64,000 nt of DNA from Numida meleagris (taxonomy: Eukaryota; Chordata; Aves; Galliformes; Numididae), in NCBI RefSeq assembly GCF_002078875.1, contig NC_034409.1:104699014-104763013 (forward strand), given 5' to 3'. Under the pieces are notes generated by a model. It did no database searches. It saw only the letters and a program-made list of their open reading frames with translations, and was not told the origin of the DNA. The position numbers and the translations under genes were made by a program. Below are positions 23,422-35,800 of this stretch, one piece after another (position 1 is the stretch's first letter; each line of letters opens with the position of its first letter).

Positions 23422-25963
23422 AAATTGAAAGTCCCTAATTAATGACTAATTGTAGAATGACCCGATAACTTTTGTCTTAGTTTACTAGAACTTATAACTC
23501 ATTTCCTCAACTTATTAACTCAGATGTGTTTCTTTAGGAAATGAGTTACTGTTCCTATGGTTTGCCATTTACCTTACTCCAGTACTTGTGCTAGGCACTG
23601 TGGAGAAGCTAAAACAAGCACACTGGTCACAGCTCAAAGAGCTTCTCTCTTCCCAATCTTTTTGTAGCTGCAAGCAGCACTGCATATCCCAGCTGCTGCT
23701 TTGTGCAACCCTTCCATATCGTACTCTTTTGGCCTCTACTGTGCAGATGGGCAGGTTTGAACATAACAGTGTCTTCAGTGCCTAAGATTTATGTGCGTTG
23801 ATTTTACCAAAAAGTAAATCACTTCCCAAGCACCTACCTTGCATCTAAGGCCTTGGTCTGCCTCTGTGACCACCTCCAGCCCAGGCTTCATGCCATTAGA
23901 CCAGTCTGCTTTCATGGCTTGCTGGTCAGATCCTTCTTCTGCAAATGAAGGGAGGTAGTGGAATACTGTTCGATAAGGATGCTCATGGTTTTAATCCCAC
24001 AGGCTCAGTCATAACAGAATGGTGCATTTTCTTCCCTTGAACTATTAACCCATTTCTAGCAGCAGCTAAATATTTTTTCTTCTCTTCTGTTCCTTTGTTT
24101 TATATTTTGTTGTTTGTGATGCCCTGAATCACAGTTACACATGTGGCATATTCTATGAGACAATATCAAGGCAACTCAGCTCCTGTCCTTGGCAGTCTAT
24201 AGCACTTGGATGCCACTGATGGCTGAGGGGTTACTCAGCAAGGGAATGTCAGTGGGGATTCAGCCCTTGGCTGAGGTCTCAGTGACACGCCTGCTTGCTG
24301 CCAGACCTTTCACTTTGCTAGAGTGGATAAGACTCTTTGCTTCAAATGGCAGCTTAAAAAGAAAAAAAAAAAAAAAAGATGCAGAAACATGTGTTGATTC
24401 TAGCAGGGGATGGGATCCACCACTTCACAGCACTCTGTGAAACAAACCATTTCACTTTATTGACATCAGAGCACTTCCAGGTATTTTTGCCTGTTCTTAC
24501 TGCTGTCACGTAACCTATTTGGCTGGGAATTTGTGCAGTAAGAATAGCACTACACATGAGTATTCCCACTATGCAAACATCTTGGCAAGTGAAATAATTT
24601 ATCAGTATATAGCAAACATACTACCTAATGACACACAAGCCCATTTCCCGGACTTGGACTTGTGTTCCAGTATTCATGGCTGTCCAAAACCCTTGTTCAA
24701 ATTTGATATTATAATCACTTTGGCTAGATCTATTGTAGCGTAAACACAGAAAAAGCCATACATAATCAGCCACCTTTGTTAACTACCTTTACCCCTAAAA
24801 AAGCATCCCATAAAATGTGCAATGGACTATGAGCAATTTTTCTCCACCATAACTAAGAATCTATTGTCTAACGCAGTTTTTTTATCCATTCCTTGCATCT
24901 CCAGGTCTGCTATTAAGTTGTTTGCAGTGTTAGTAAGGTTTCTGTACAATCTTTTTTTCACATCATATGTAATATCTGCAGTTAATAAACCTCAAGTCTT
25001 TTACCACTCCAGTGCCAGAGCCCGGCCCCAGATCCTTTTTTGTGATTGCTGCTCTCAGCAAATTGCTTTAAAATGTCGTTTCATTTTTTAAAAGCAGTGA
25101 TGACGATGACTGGCATCAATGCTGAAAAATACACTGCCACAATTCAAATCAACATTAAACAAAAGGTTGGTGATCAACCACAGAAAGGAAGGTTCAGGGT
25201 GAGAACGTGGGAAGTGCTGAAAGACTCCCAGCTCTGGAGGCGCTGCCCAGTGATAACGTAACTGCACACAGGCTTTTGGCCAAATGAAGTGCACCACCTC
25301 ACAGTTGTTGGAAGTACTTTTTTCAGCCCTGTTAAATGTCAGTGTATTGGTCCATATGTTGCTCCAGAGGGACGTACAGCTCTCTGGGGCTAGCAGGAAT
25401 GGAGAGCTTCTATGGTTTTGATGGTTTTTATACCATGGTCACGTAGTACATTTTGTACTGGTCTTCACTGTAATATGGATGTTTACTTTTCTCAACTGTT
25501 TGAATACAGAGGTGAATTATTGCATTTTACCAGGGTTTTCTTCATCTTATATTCTTCCTGGAAGGCAATGCTTACAGACCCTGAGTGCAACTTCTTCCAG
25601 CATGGAGGTTACCTTTTGTGCCAAGGCCTGGCAGGACAGAATTTCCCCAGATTCTGCTGGAGTAGATAGATGTATTCTTATTTACATTAATGCATTTTCA
25701 GTCAGGATTCAAGGCAAAAAGCACTGGGACTGAGTCTAAGGAATTATGTCAATCACATGGTATTTGGGAGATAGTATTCTAAAAGCTATTTTTCTGATCC
25801 GCAGAATTCATGGATTATTCACAATGTTTTATCTGCTTAAGAAACAAATATATATTCTGTGGCAACTTCTGATAATTATTTTTTCTCTGCCTTTAATAGG
25901 AGCTTAACATCAAATGTGTACTTTTTTTATATTGCTCATATTTCTAAAACTCCATAGCTGATA
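23422..25963. other. Intergenic, nothing recognised
   Basis: AT-rich DNA with an A16 run at 24362-24377 and no supportable gene. Short frames up to 89 codons occur on both strands without domains. Confidence 0.5.
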
Positions 25964-26184
25964 GACTAGATATTAGGAATAAATTCTTTTCTGTGAGGGC
26001 GGTGAGACACAGAAACAGGTTGTCCAGAGAGGTTGTGGGTGACCCCTCCCTGGAGGTGTTCGATGCCAGGCTGGATGGGGCTGTGAGCAACCTGGTCTAG
26101 AGGGAGGTGTCCCTGCCCGTAGCAGGGGCGTTGGAACTAGGTGATCTTAAAGGTCCCTTCCAACCCAAACCATTCTATGACTCT
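25964..26184 (+). mobile_element. CR1 LINE, 3' end, sense
   Basis: Reads AGACTAGATATTAGGAATAA through TGGAGGTGTTCGATGCCAGG and GGTCCCTTCCAACCCAAACC to CATTCTATGACTC. The 3' end is well preserved with its ATTCTATG motif. The copy is 5'-truncated to about 220 bp and lies just beyond the CLDN14 3' end. Confidence 0.95.
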
Positions 26185-26650
26185 GAGATCCACTGAAATG
26201 GTTTGTTTCCATTATGTTTCAAAAAAGTATTAAAACATTATTTTTATGAGGTAAAAACATTGTAGTAACTTTTAAAATATTGGCTACAACGTGCTATGAA
26301 ATACACAGGTTTTAATAGTATGAAAATTTGTATTTCTAGGCACTACAAAAAAAAAGTTGTCAAATGACTACCTTGTCATAATGAAATATCACGCAATATG
26401 GAAATGAGAAACTTAGCAGGAAATCACTGCTGTGCCTTGCCATGAAGTTCTCTGTTTTAGGCAAAACTGCATCTTCTGTGGGAACACCACTCAAGTAAGA
26501 TGCTGTGGCCAGATCGTAGTTGTTGCAGGGCAGAAACTACAAACTCGAACACTATTTTCAGCAAAACTGTCCTTAACTGCCTGCATGTAAAATCCCAGCT
26601 TGAAGTAGGCAGGTATTTGTAGCCTGTGGAGTATCACAGTTCCCTTTGCA

Positions 26651-26656
26651 TTTATT
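26651..26656 (-). terminator. CLDN14: Candidate CLDN14 poly(A) signal AATAAA
   Basis: TTTATT on the plus strand gives AATAAA on the minus strand, 188 bases after the stop codon. The downstream sequence is only weakly GU-rich. An ATTAAA variant at complement 26311-26316 is an alternative for a longer 3' UTR. Confidence 0.4.
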
Positions 26657-26693
26657 TTCCATGCACTGAAGCGAGCAGTTCTGCATTCACATT

Positions 26694-26715
26694 CTTTCTT
26701 TCTATGGAAAGAAAG
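26694..26715 (-). other. CLDN14: Perfect 9-bp inverted repeat in the CLDN14 3' UTR
   Basis: CTTTCTTTC and GAAAGAAAG are separated by four bases (TATG on plus, CATA on minus). They could form a tetraloop hairpin in the CLDN14 transcript about 130 nt after the stop. It may be a by-product of a purine/pyrimidine tract. Confidence 0.6.
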
Positions 26716-26843
26716 GGAAGGAAGAAAAAAACAGTGGTAAACTTTGTATTGTAACCTTTATAAATTAAAAATCATCTTAGCTTTGTCTTATGCCACGCAG
26801 AAATTATGATGCAGCTGTGTCCCGCAGGCAGCTCATAGGGAAC

Positions 26844-27551
26844 TCACACGTAGTCATTCAATCTGTAGCCACTATGGGAAGCAGATGTCAGGGAAGAAGC
26901 GTGGTTTCCCTTGTAGGCAGTTGGTGGTCTGCAGGAGGGAGCCGTCCTGGCGCTGCGGGGCCGCGGCTGGTGCGGGGCCTGGCCTGTGCTGCACTGGCCC
27001 GAGGTGCAGAGCAGGGCCCCGCCGAGGATGGTCAGCGATGCGGAGACAAAGCCCAGGTACAGAGCTTGGCCTATCTCATACTTCATCCCCTGGGGAAGCA
27101 GCGGGTTGTAGAAATCTGTAACGACGTCGTTAGTGGTCCAGGAAACGGGTACCAGGCAAATGAGACCGGCCAGGATGAAAACAATCCCTCCGGAGACCGC
27201 GATGGAGGCTTTGGCAGAGGTCCCCTTGGCGCAGCGCGTGCACTTCATACCGACGACGGCAATCACACATGCCAGTGCAGAAAGGATGCAGGAAATTACC
27301 ATCATGGCACGGGCTGCCTGGAGGTCAGGCGGCAGCGCAAGCTGCGAGCGGTGCACTTGGCACTGATAGATGCCGGTGCTGTGCCAGACGCACTCCATCC
27401 AGAGCCCTTTCATGTACGCCACAGCTGTTATAATATTGGTGCCCACATGCGCCGTTCGCCACCAGTGCGGCAGAATAGTAGCAATTAATGTCCCAATTAG
27501 GCCGAGCAGACTGAGGGAGAAGCCAAGTAACTGAACGGCCGTGCTTGCCAT
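26844..27551 (-). CDS. CLDN14: Claudin-14, complete single-exon coding region (235 aa)
   Basis: This encodes a four-pass tight-junction protein that seals the paracellular path to cations in inner ear and kidney epithelia; human CLDN14 loss causes recessive deafness DFNB29. TM1 is near residues 8-28, the first loop 29-81, TM2 82-102, TM3 117-137, the second loop 138-161 and TM4 162-182. A cytoplasmic tail of 53 residues follows. The claudin signature is intact: W30, G49-L50-W51, C54 and C64. NPLLP (149-153) sits in the second loop, and the protein ends in NDYV, a PDZ-binding end. The length is close to the mammalian 239. ATG at 27549-27551 has a good context (A at -3, G at +4). The frame stays open further upstream, but only from a TTG, so this ATG is the start. 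The C-tail Cys spacing (C182, C187) and W31 differ from what I recall of the human protein. Confidence 0.97.
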   Translation of the reverse strand: MASTAVQLLGFSLSLLGLIGTLIATILPHWWRTAHVGTNIITAVAYMKGLWMECVWHSTGIYQCQVHRSQLALPPDLQAARAMMVISCILSALACVIAVVGMKCTRCAKGTSAKASIAVSGGIVFILAGLICLVPVSWTTNDVVTDFYNPLLPQGMKYEIGQALYLGFVSASLTILGGALLCTSGQCSTGQAPHQPRPRSARTAPSCRPPTAYKGNHASSLTSASHSGYRLNDYV

Positions 27552-27668
27552 GCTAATGTTTGTCCTGACCGGTTCCCTTAATAAAGCACCTCCGCTCAAA
27601 TTCCTTTGGAAAACACAGGCTTTTCTTGGAAGATATGCAGCTGTTTTACTTTGACACCTTCCACTCTC

Positions 27669-27670
27669 CT
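27669..27670 (-). promoter_or_regulatory. CLDN14: Predicted splice acceptor of the CLDN14 coding exon
   Basis: The minus strand reads CTCAATTACCTTTTATTAG just before the proposed exon start at 27668, preceded by CTTCTTTTTT. It is the best acceptor-like site in the 300 bases upstream of the CLDN14 start. Weaker AG sites lie nearer the ATG. Confidence 0.55.
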
Positions 27671-27833
27671 AATAAAAGGTAATTGAGGAAAAAAGAAGTT
27701 AATCATTACCCAAATGCATTCCCTCTCCAGCCAGTAAGGTGCCTTCCAAGTGCGGTTAGTGCAATAATTAGCATAGTTATCGCTGTTAATCGTATTTTTG
27801 TGGAAGTAATGGGAAAGTAAGCTTCCCTCTCCA

Positions 27834-27841
27834 CTTATATA
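27834..27841 (-). promoter_or_regulatory. CLDN14: TATA-like element upstream of CLDN14
   Basis: TATATAAG on the minus strand lies 283 bases before the CLDN14 ATG and would place a start site near 27805. Transcripts from it would contain upstream ATGs, and they would carry the 27669 acceptor inside the leader. It is therefore an alternative to, or competitor of, the spliced model. Sequence alone cannot decide. Confidence 0.25.
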
Positions 27842-30800
27842 AACAGGCTTCTATTGCCCACTGGGAAGAAAACTCGAGACAATTTATGAAATGGAAAAAA
27901 ATATTTTAAATTCAAATATTCTTCTTCCCAGCAGACTCTTCAAAAAAACAAACATGATTTCCTCCTAAAGCAGAGAATTAGCTGGTGTTAACACTCGGAA
28001 TGAGTGAGATTTATAAAGTAGGGAGCTGCAGGTTGCTTTACACGATGAAAACGTTCCCAGAAGGTCACAGCAGGACTACAAAAACAGTGAGGGTGTATTT
28101 GCTCAAACTGGGGAGCAACGAGAGTGATTTAAAACCTGTGGAAGAGGATAACAAGTATTGGATTAAAGCCTTTTTCCTGACTTGCCAGTAATTCTTGAGG
28201 TTGCATTTTAATAAAGCAGCTCAAAGGGGAATAATTTTCATTAGCCTCTGTGGAGTCTCAGCTTATGATTTTAGGTTGCGGGCTATATGACAGCATGTGA
28301 AACCAGATGTACGTTGAGAAGCTTCTGAGGAGCAACACCTTCGCAGTTTTGTCATGTATAAATTCCATCTGAGAAGCAAGGAATAGGAACTCTTCCTTTG
28401 GTATAAATCACAGTTATGTGGACTGTTCCAATGGCTGGCTTGAAAGGTCTGTTATACATCATGCATTATGTGTGTGGGCAGAAACCTGATATTTTAATAT
28501 ATAAAATAACAGTTGCATCAAAATCCAACTTGGAATTCAGAAACAGAAACAAATTTAGGCTCCAATCCTGCAAAGACCTGCTGCCTGTTTGTGGGGAAAG
28601 TGTAAGTTTTTGCAGGCAAAGGGAGGAAAACCATCTGCTGAAACTAATGAAGACTATTAGAACAAGAAAAGAGTGAGGAAAGCAAAAGCTGGATTACATT
28701 CACCTTATCTCACTAATGAGGCAGGGTTGCAATTTTTGTCTCCAGATGACATCAAGGCAGGCACTGATCTCTGCATAACAAAAACATGGAGCATCTCTTC
28801 CCAAAACAACCCAGAATCGACCTTAGACCTTGTGCCAGAGGAATGGAAAAAAATTGAAACGTATGGGGAATGCATGGGTTGGGCAGTGCCACAGATCTGG
28901 AGCCTTGTGCTCAGACATGCTCCTTCTCCTTGCTATGGAGAGCATCTGCTAGGTGCAGACATAGAGTGGGAAGGAAGGTGGTGCTGGATGGGGTCTAACA
29001 AGAGTGTTATCCCCTTGCAGCACTTAAGACCAGCTTTGCTTTAGGGTGGCTCATTTTAGGACTTTGTGGCCTTTCAGACACCCTGTACCTAATGCTTACA
29101 GGAAAATAACCTGTTGTGTACAGTTGTGGAATAATTTGCCCAGTTGGCAAGCAGTGAGAAAAATGCAGAGGATTTCTCTCAGAAATCCTTTTTCTGTTGG
29201 ATGTCACGTGGTCTCTGCGTTCTACCAGGGAAGGGTGCATTGCATACTGCTTTCTGTAACAGCTGTCACAGGTTACTGCAATGTGGCAAGGCAAACATTA
29301 GGGCCAAGCACAGCACAGAGGAGCACAGCAAGAGTAAGCAAGTTGTTGTCTCCACCAGCACCAAACATTTGGTTTCTGTTCCCACTACCTGCTTGGCGAA
29401 GAGCTCTAGAGTTCCTCAAGCTGTGTTTGTCTTCCAGATTATTTTGTTTCCTATATTAAGCATAAGAAAATTTAAACTGTGTTTTTTTTTACATTACTCT
29501 TTGTTTTCTGTGAGGCACCTCATTGCTAGATCTAAGCAAACCACTTGCTGACAACACTGCTCCTGGACCAGGCAGAGCCAGATCTCACTTTGGGACATGG
29601 CACAAAGACAAGGAGCCTGCCCCGGTTGCATGGGAATTCTGTGGATGCACTGAAGCCAGGGCAGGAAAACCCCAGCTCCACGCCAGTTCCCAGCCCCAGC
29701 ACCACCTTCCATGTTGTGGGTCCCTGCCTGCTCTGACCATGCTCCCAGCATTCTTCCCTACACACATCTGCAGATGAGCGGAAGCCCAGGCTACACTCCA
29801 TTCTATTGCTCAGTCCACATGTTAAACCCCTATACTGCACGCCACTCTGAAGAGTGCTATAGGTTACCCTTCTACGTTTGCAAACAAGCTTTCAAGGTCA
29901 AGCGTTAGGCTTTGCAGCTAATCCCAGAGAGAACAGGATATAAAAGGTAAATGTGATTTGCCCCACCAGTCACGGGACAAGGACTTCCAATTTAATGGAG
30001 GTCAGAACACTCTGGGGCTCAGCAGCTATTTTTAGATATCATTAGGGTGTTATTTTTAAACATTAGCCATTAAGAGCCTTCTAATTTAAGAAATGGGTAT
30101 TAATTAGCCCCACTTGCTTGGCATCAGGTTTTCCATGTGCCTTGGTGGATGCCAGCTGCCGCCAGTGTTGAGTAATGCTTTAAGAACAGCTGAGCAGCCC
30201 TCCCCCTCCCTACCTGAAAGCAACAAAGCCAGCAGAAACGTAACACCTTTATCTCTAAGAACATCAGTGCCCCTGTTAAAACGTCTTGCCTTACAGCTTT
30301 GTTCTTAACAGGTTACGTGAGGAACATGACCACCACAGTGGGATCAGGCGTGAGGCTGGTGGAATTTTTCTCTCAGGCTGGCCTAGTTAAGTGCAAGGAC
30401 AGCAGCAAGCCATTTTTCTGCATGGATTGGATTTGTTAATATTTTTTAGGAAATGAGTGACCCAGAGTCAGCCTTTGTGAGGAAGCGAAGACACCTGTCC
30501 AGGGTGAAAACCTATGGAGGTTGGTCAAAAGGCTGTTCTTCTGTGGGAGAAGCCTCTTACAGCTGCAGTGGTGTCTGTTTGCTTCCACTCTACAGCAATG
30601 CCAGCAGCTTCTCAGGCTCTTGTCCCATCATCTCAGGTAGACTGCTTTGTCTTCATCCTCTTGGTGCAGTTTGACTCGTAACAGCAAGAAGCTGTGAGTT
30701 GGCATAACTGAACCCTTGCAGCAGACCTGGTTTGGTGAGCGCTGCTATTTTGTTGGCTCCTAATGCCAAGGCCCCATAACTGGACCAAGACAAGAGCAGG

Positions 30801-32510
30801 ACAGCACAACTAAGCACCGAGTGGTTGTAAAGTAATGTGGAAATTCATGAAGAGGAACAGTGAAGCTTTTTTTTTTCTTGCTCTCCTAGCATACGCCAAC
30901 CTTTTAAGAGCACAAAAGCTCTGAAGAAAGAGAACTTTTCCACATAAACTTCTGTTCTGTCTGTTGCATGTCTTTTATAAGAACAGCCATGGCTGAGATA
31001 AGCTCCGGGTTTTGCTTTCCACTGGGCTGTACCACAGCTGCGGTAGCTTTAGGAGACTTGTCTCCAAAGTAAGCTCCAAATAAACAGCAGAAACTGATGT
31101 CACTAATCTGGGTATTTACCCTGGATTAAATGGCAGATGCATGTATTACTGCTGCCTCTTTCATTGTTTCTCATTTTACTACTTCCCTCCCCACATCAGT
31201 CTTATCCTTTTGTTTCTGTTCTCTCTTAGTCCTTTCTCCAGACTCCCGGATTGCTTCTTCTCATGCAGATTTTGGCTGTGGTGACTCTCATCTGCTAGGC
31301 TGCAGAAAGTTCTGCTGATGGGTTTTCAGTCAGTAATTTTGGTATTTCTCTGTGTACCCTTACCTACATGTGCTTTCACTTCAGGTCCTCAAAGTCTGCA
31401 CCAATTCTCTCAAAAACTCTGAAAGTCAGGCAACCTCAAGCTCTGCAGGGAAGGTATGAGGTGGTGAGGTGTGATGATGTCCTTTTCAGCCACCCAGCAA
31501 GCAGTCAGACCTGAGGTGCTCCCCACTGGGGACCTCAGCTCAGCTAGGCCGTGAGGTATGCACTCATTTTACATGCTTGTTTAATCTCACACAGCCCAAA
31601 TTATTGAGGCTGGGCACATGTTTCAGTGCCAGCTGAACCAGAGCTTTAAGGCATGAACAAGCAGTACTTCAGCCAGGCGGCTGGGCAAGGGTATCCGTTC
31701 CTTCACTTCAAGTTTGGCTGCCTCTCCATCCCAAGGCCCTTTAATTGCTAACTCGTGAAATGCTTCTAGGAGGAAAAGTTGGCTGGCACTTCTCTCTCTT
31801 TAAGAAGAAATCCCTCCCTGTATGTGGGTGTGGGTGAGTAGATCTCCGGGAAATAAAGTTTGTAGAGCTTGCAGCAAAGTTCTTCAATTTCCCCCCTCTT
31901 TTTCCCGAAGAAGAGATTAGGAAATCAATAAAAGTTTGAAAGGCGCATTGTAACCAACCCTGACCCAACACCCACTCTAACCCCTCTCTCTGAAGCAAGA
32001 CCTAACAGCAAGTTCTGACATTGATCACTGCTGCACAGCTGCAGCTCCACCAGATGTGCGGGAGGACCGGGAGCCCCTTGGCAGACCCCAAAGTCTGCAG
32101 GACTTCCCTGTGCAGAGCTGCTGAGTTTTACCCAGCCCAGCACCAGCGGCACTTGCTTATGATGCTTTTTCGTGTCTCTGTTTGGGTCATGGGTGCTGCC
32201 AAGGGTCAACAATTTGATCCCAATAGTTCTACTCCTCCAGAGTTTGGAGTTTTCTCACCTTAGCCCTCTGGATAGCCTCGAGCTGAGGTAGGTGCCTCAG
32301 GAGGTGGTTTAGATCTTCACTAGGATGAGCCGCTCCCAGGGCTGCCATCAGCAATTTGGGGTCAATGACAGCAGCTGAGGGGAGCAGGTCTCCTCACCAA
32401 GGTACTTCGGGCAGCACCTGCCCCAGGCCTCAGGGAGGAGGGCTGTAGCACAAAACAGTTGGTGTGGCACAAATAGACATCAGGGTTTCAGGATGAAGGG
32501 GTGTCCTCAG
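27842..32510. other. Presumed CLDN14 5' intron or flank, no coding exon seen
   Basis: No recognisable coding sequence. Two open frames at 28673-29044 and 29046-29459 (plus) are adjacent but show no domain. A stretch near 29930-30125 contains a perfect MEF2-type CTATTTTTAG and several ATTA cores and may be regulatory. The rest is unremarkable. Confidence 0.45.
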
Positions 32511-32896
32511 AATCATAGAATCATTAAGGTTGGAAAAGACCACTAAGATCACAGAGTCCAACCATCAGCCCACCCCCACCATGCCCGCTGACCATGTCCC
32601 TCAGTGCTACATCCACATGGATCTTGAAAATCTCCAGGGACGGTGACTCCACCAGCTCCCTGGGCAGCCTGTGCCAGTACCTCACCACTATTTCTGAGAG
32701 TTTTTTCCTGGTATCCAACCTGAATCTCCCCTGGTGCAACTTGAGGCCATTCCCTCTCATCCCGTCACTGTTACCTGGGAGAAGAGGCCAACCCCCACCT
32801 AACCACAGCCTCCCTTCAGGTGGTTGTAGAAAGTGACGAGGTCTCCCCTGAGCCTCCTCCAGACTGAACAATCCCAGTTCCCTCAGCCACTCTCTG
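32511..32896 (-). mobile_element. CR1 LINE, 3' part, antisense
   Basis: Starts AATCATAGAATCATTAAGG, the inverted terminal 8-bp repeat plus CR1 3' end. It runs to CAATCCCAGTTCCCTCAGCC. It is closely similar to the copies at 18007 and 22077, so the same subfamily. The 141-codon minus frame within it is an element remnant. Confidence 0.95.
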
Positions 32897-35800
32897 TAAG
32901 AAATTATGTATATGTAGACACGTATGTAAATATTTCTGAACTTGTACACTTAGACATTTCCAAAACTGTTCATCTGAACCAAAAATTTCAAAAAAATCCA
33001 GTGATGTTGATGTCTCTGTCCATGTTTTTGGATGCTTAGTTTGAGAATGCTTCAAGAACTCCAATCTAGTAAGTCATATCTGACCTCTAATTGCTGGCGA
33101 ACCTGAAGTAATTTGCTACACCTATAACAGGGTCTCAAGGTCCACCCATAAAACCCATGGTATGGAAAAAGGAATCAAAGAACAAAATTATCTGAAAGCC
33201 AAACTGTGATTGATTATATTATAATGATTGATGTCTTTGGGCAGAGGGATATATGCATACAGTTATTTGGCTGGCGTGTGAACAAAAGCTCTTATGCCTG
33301 GGCCACTTGCAGCTCACATGATCTCATTTCTTACTGAATGTAGCCAAGGTCAGTAGTTTTGAAAGATAATAAACATCCACAATATGGTAGGGGCTGCTCT
33401 TCATAGTATAACATAGAAGAGAAAATGATGAATGGTACATTTATAAAGTGCTACATGCAATGTGGCTACTTAATTCTGCCTTTTATTTATAATATTAATG
33501 TCTTAAAGAGCATTGCAGCAAATATACACTACAAACTTTCATTTCCTTTCAGAAAGTCAATCCTTTCACTGAAAGTGGTTTACTGACTCTAGGAAATGTT
33601 TGCTTGCCTATGGGACACTGCTAGATGAGTAAATTTAACATGCTGGAAATAATGGACTCTTCTTACACGTTGACTGTAGGTTTGGAAGAAACTCTGCTGG
33701 AGTTATTGGTACCTTTTTGGGTAATCTTAATTTGAATCCATCCACAAACACACAGACATTATGAAGTACTGCATATGTACATGATGAAGCAGCCTTTTTA
33801 CCTTTAAAGCCTCACTTGATCTTGAGTAATAGGTTGTATTCAGGGAAATTATATTCAGAAACGAGGCTGCTGTCTGGGGGATTTATCCACGTTATTCCAC
33901 AACATTCTTAGGGAGTACTGGACAAATGAAAGATGCCAAACTTCATTTTCAGGGCTCAGCAAACATGACAAACCTGACAATTAAGAATTTCAGTGGGAGA
34001 TGAGACAAGATACTCTGCTGTGAAATGCTCAGTACCGTGAAAATCAGTTATGTGGCTCCACTTGCCAAACACTAAACATTGGGTTGCATTTTAGCCAGCT
34101 TTGGTTTTCATCTCCCATGCAAAATGAAAATAATTTCAACGGAGGGTGATTTCATCACTGTTTGAAATGATGATGTAGTACAGTGAGACCACCAAGACGC
34201 TGCTCTGCACTTACTGGAGTGTTTTACTGGAAAGTTAGTATAAAAGGAAAAGGCAAGATAACTGTTTATCTCAGTGTTTGGGGGTTGATTTACAGACTTT
34301 ATACACAGTTTCAGTATGCAAAAACAGTTGTGCAAAACAAGGAGTCATGGGAACGGAGACCCCTATTGTTTGCATACCGGTGTCTTGTGGACCTTTTCCT
34401 TCCAGAACAAATGTAACCACATGAACATCAGAAGGTCTCCTCGTAGCCTTGCATTTGAAACAACCATATCCACTTTTGGAACATGATCTGCTGGAAGCAG
34501 GGAAAGTCTGTGCGTAGGCTGGGTTTTTATCAGGCCCTCAGATTAAAAGGCCACCACATCTGCAGAAAGGGTTGCAGCCCGAATGACGCAGAACTTACAG
34601 GGGGCTCTGTGCCCTGGAGATTTCCTGTCAGCAAGCGTGAGCGGGTGAATTAATCGCTGCCCAGGCAGATTACGAAAGTCTAACAGCTAAAACAGTATTT
34701 ATTGCCCTGGAGCATGGAGAGATCTTGGAGCTGTTTTAGCCCAGAGGTCAGGGCATTCGGGCCAGGTTCTCTGCTAGCATAAATCCACGTGATGTCACTC
34801 GGTGGTGGGGACAGAGCAGCACCAGCTTGCACCAACATGGCGTTTGGCTCGGTGCATTGGGATGCGGAGGTCTGGGGCTGTGTCCCACAGTCTGTGTGCG
34901 TGTGGCCAGCTGGCTACCTTTTGTACCTGAGTTATGGTAATTTATGGCCAGCAACTGCACTGCCTGCAGGTTACTCCTGGGTGATTCTGCCCGGTCAGTT
35001 TTTGAGTTACTCAAGCCCTGGAGTTTCTGACATTTCCTGTGGTGGGCTGCTCTGCAGTCTGGTACACTTCACAGTTCAGACATACCTCCTGAGCGCCAAC
35101 CTAAATTGTCGTGCTCCTTCTTCCAGCCATATTTCCTTGAATCAGCCTAAACAAATTACCTCGCTAATGTGTATGCCCTGCGAATACCTATCGAGAATTA
35201 TCATACTTTCTTATTACTCATATCCCACCTAGGCTCACTCCTTCTTCCCCTTGTCCCCCCACTCTCAGGCTATTGATACTACTTAATAATGCTTAAAGAA
35301 GTTTCCATCCCAGTTTAGCTTCATCTTTGTTGTAATTTTGTGTGACGTATTGCAATTTCTGTTGTCTTTTCTCCAGGACAGAGTTTTCCTTCAGCCATTA
35401 CATAAACTGATCTCAGAAAGGGATCGTGCACTTGGTCAGTGTTACTCTTTGGTATGGCTGCATCCTGTAGGCCTGGGTGTGCTGTGCAAGACAAGCAGAG
35501 CCTGCATGGATGGCCATCACAAGACTGGTGGCACCTGAGCTGTCTCGGGGTGACACAGGCTCTCAGTGCTGCCTTCCTAGGCCTGGCAGACCCCCTCAGG
35601 CTGGCTGGCAATGTGGCTGTGAGTGCTATTCTGGACCAATGTTTGGCAGTCCCAGATCAATGGCCAAGTTTCCCCATTTTTCCTTACACAGTATTTGGGT
35701 GGGTTGAAGATATAGCTGAGAAAATCCAGGTATATAATAACCCAGTGAATGTGCATAGGCGCTGTTAGAGTGGTAGGAGTTGTAAGAACCACACAAGAAG

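Larger units (their letters stand above)
26635..27668 (-). other. CLDN14: CLDN14 terminal exon (mRNA extent, inferred)
   Basis: On the minus strand a strong acceptor, CCTTTTATTAG, ends at 27669 after a pyrimidine-rich tract (CTTCTTTTTTCC). A branch-like GATTAAC lies about 40 bases upstream. Using it, the exon has a 117-nt leader with no ATG before the CLDN14 start codon, then the whole coding region, then a 3' UTR of roughly 200 nt to the AATAAA at 26651-26656. Single-exon coding with non-coding upstream exons is known for mammalian CLDN14. The 3' boundary is the weaker one. Confidence 0.5.

Noticed and set aside
26790..27488. A 232-codon plus-strand open frame opposite CLDN14
   Set aside because: It is an antisense shadow of the GC-rich claudin coding region. 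The minus frame matches the claudin family along its whole length.
27552..27599. A 16-residue N-terminal extension of claudin-14
   Set aside because: It opens from TTG, not ATG. The annotated ATG has a good context and matches the family's N-terminus.
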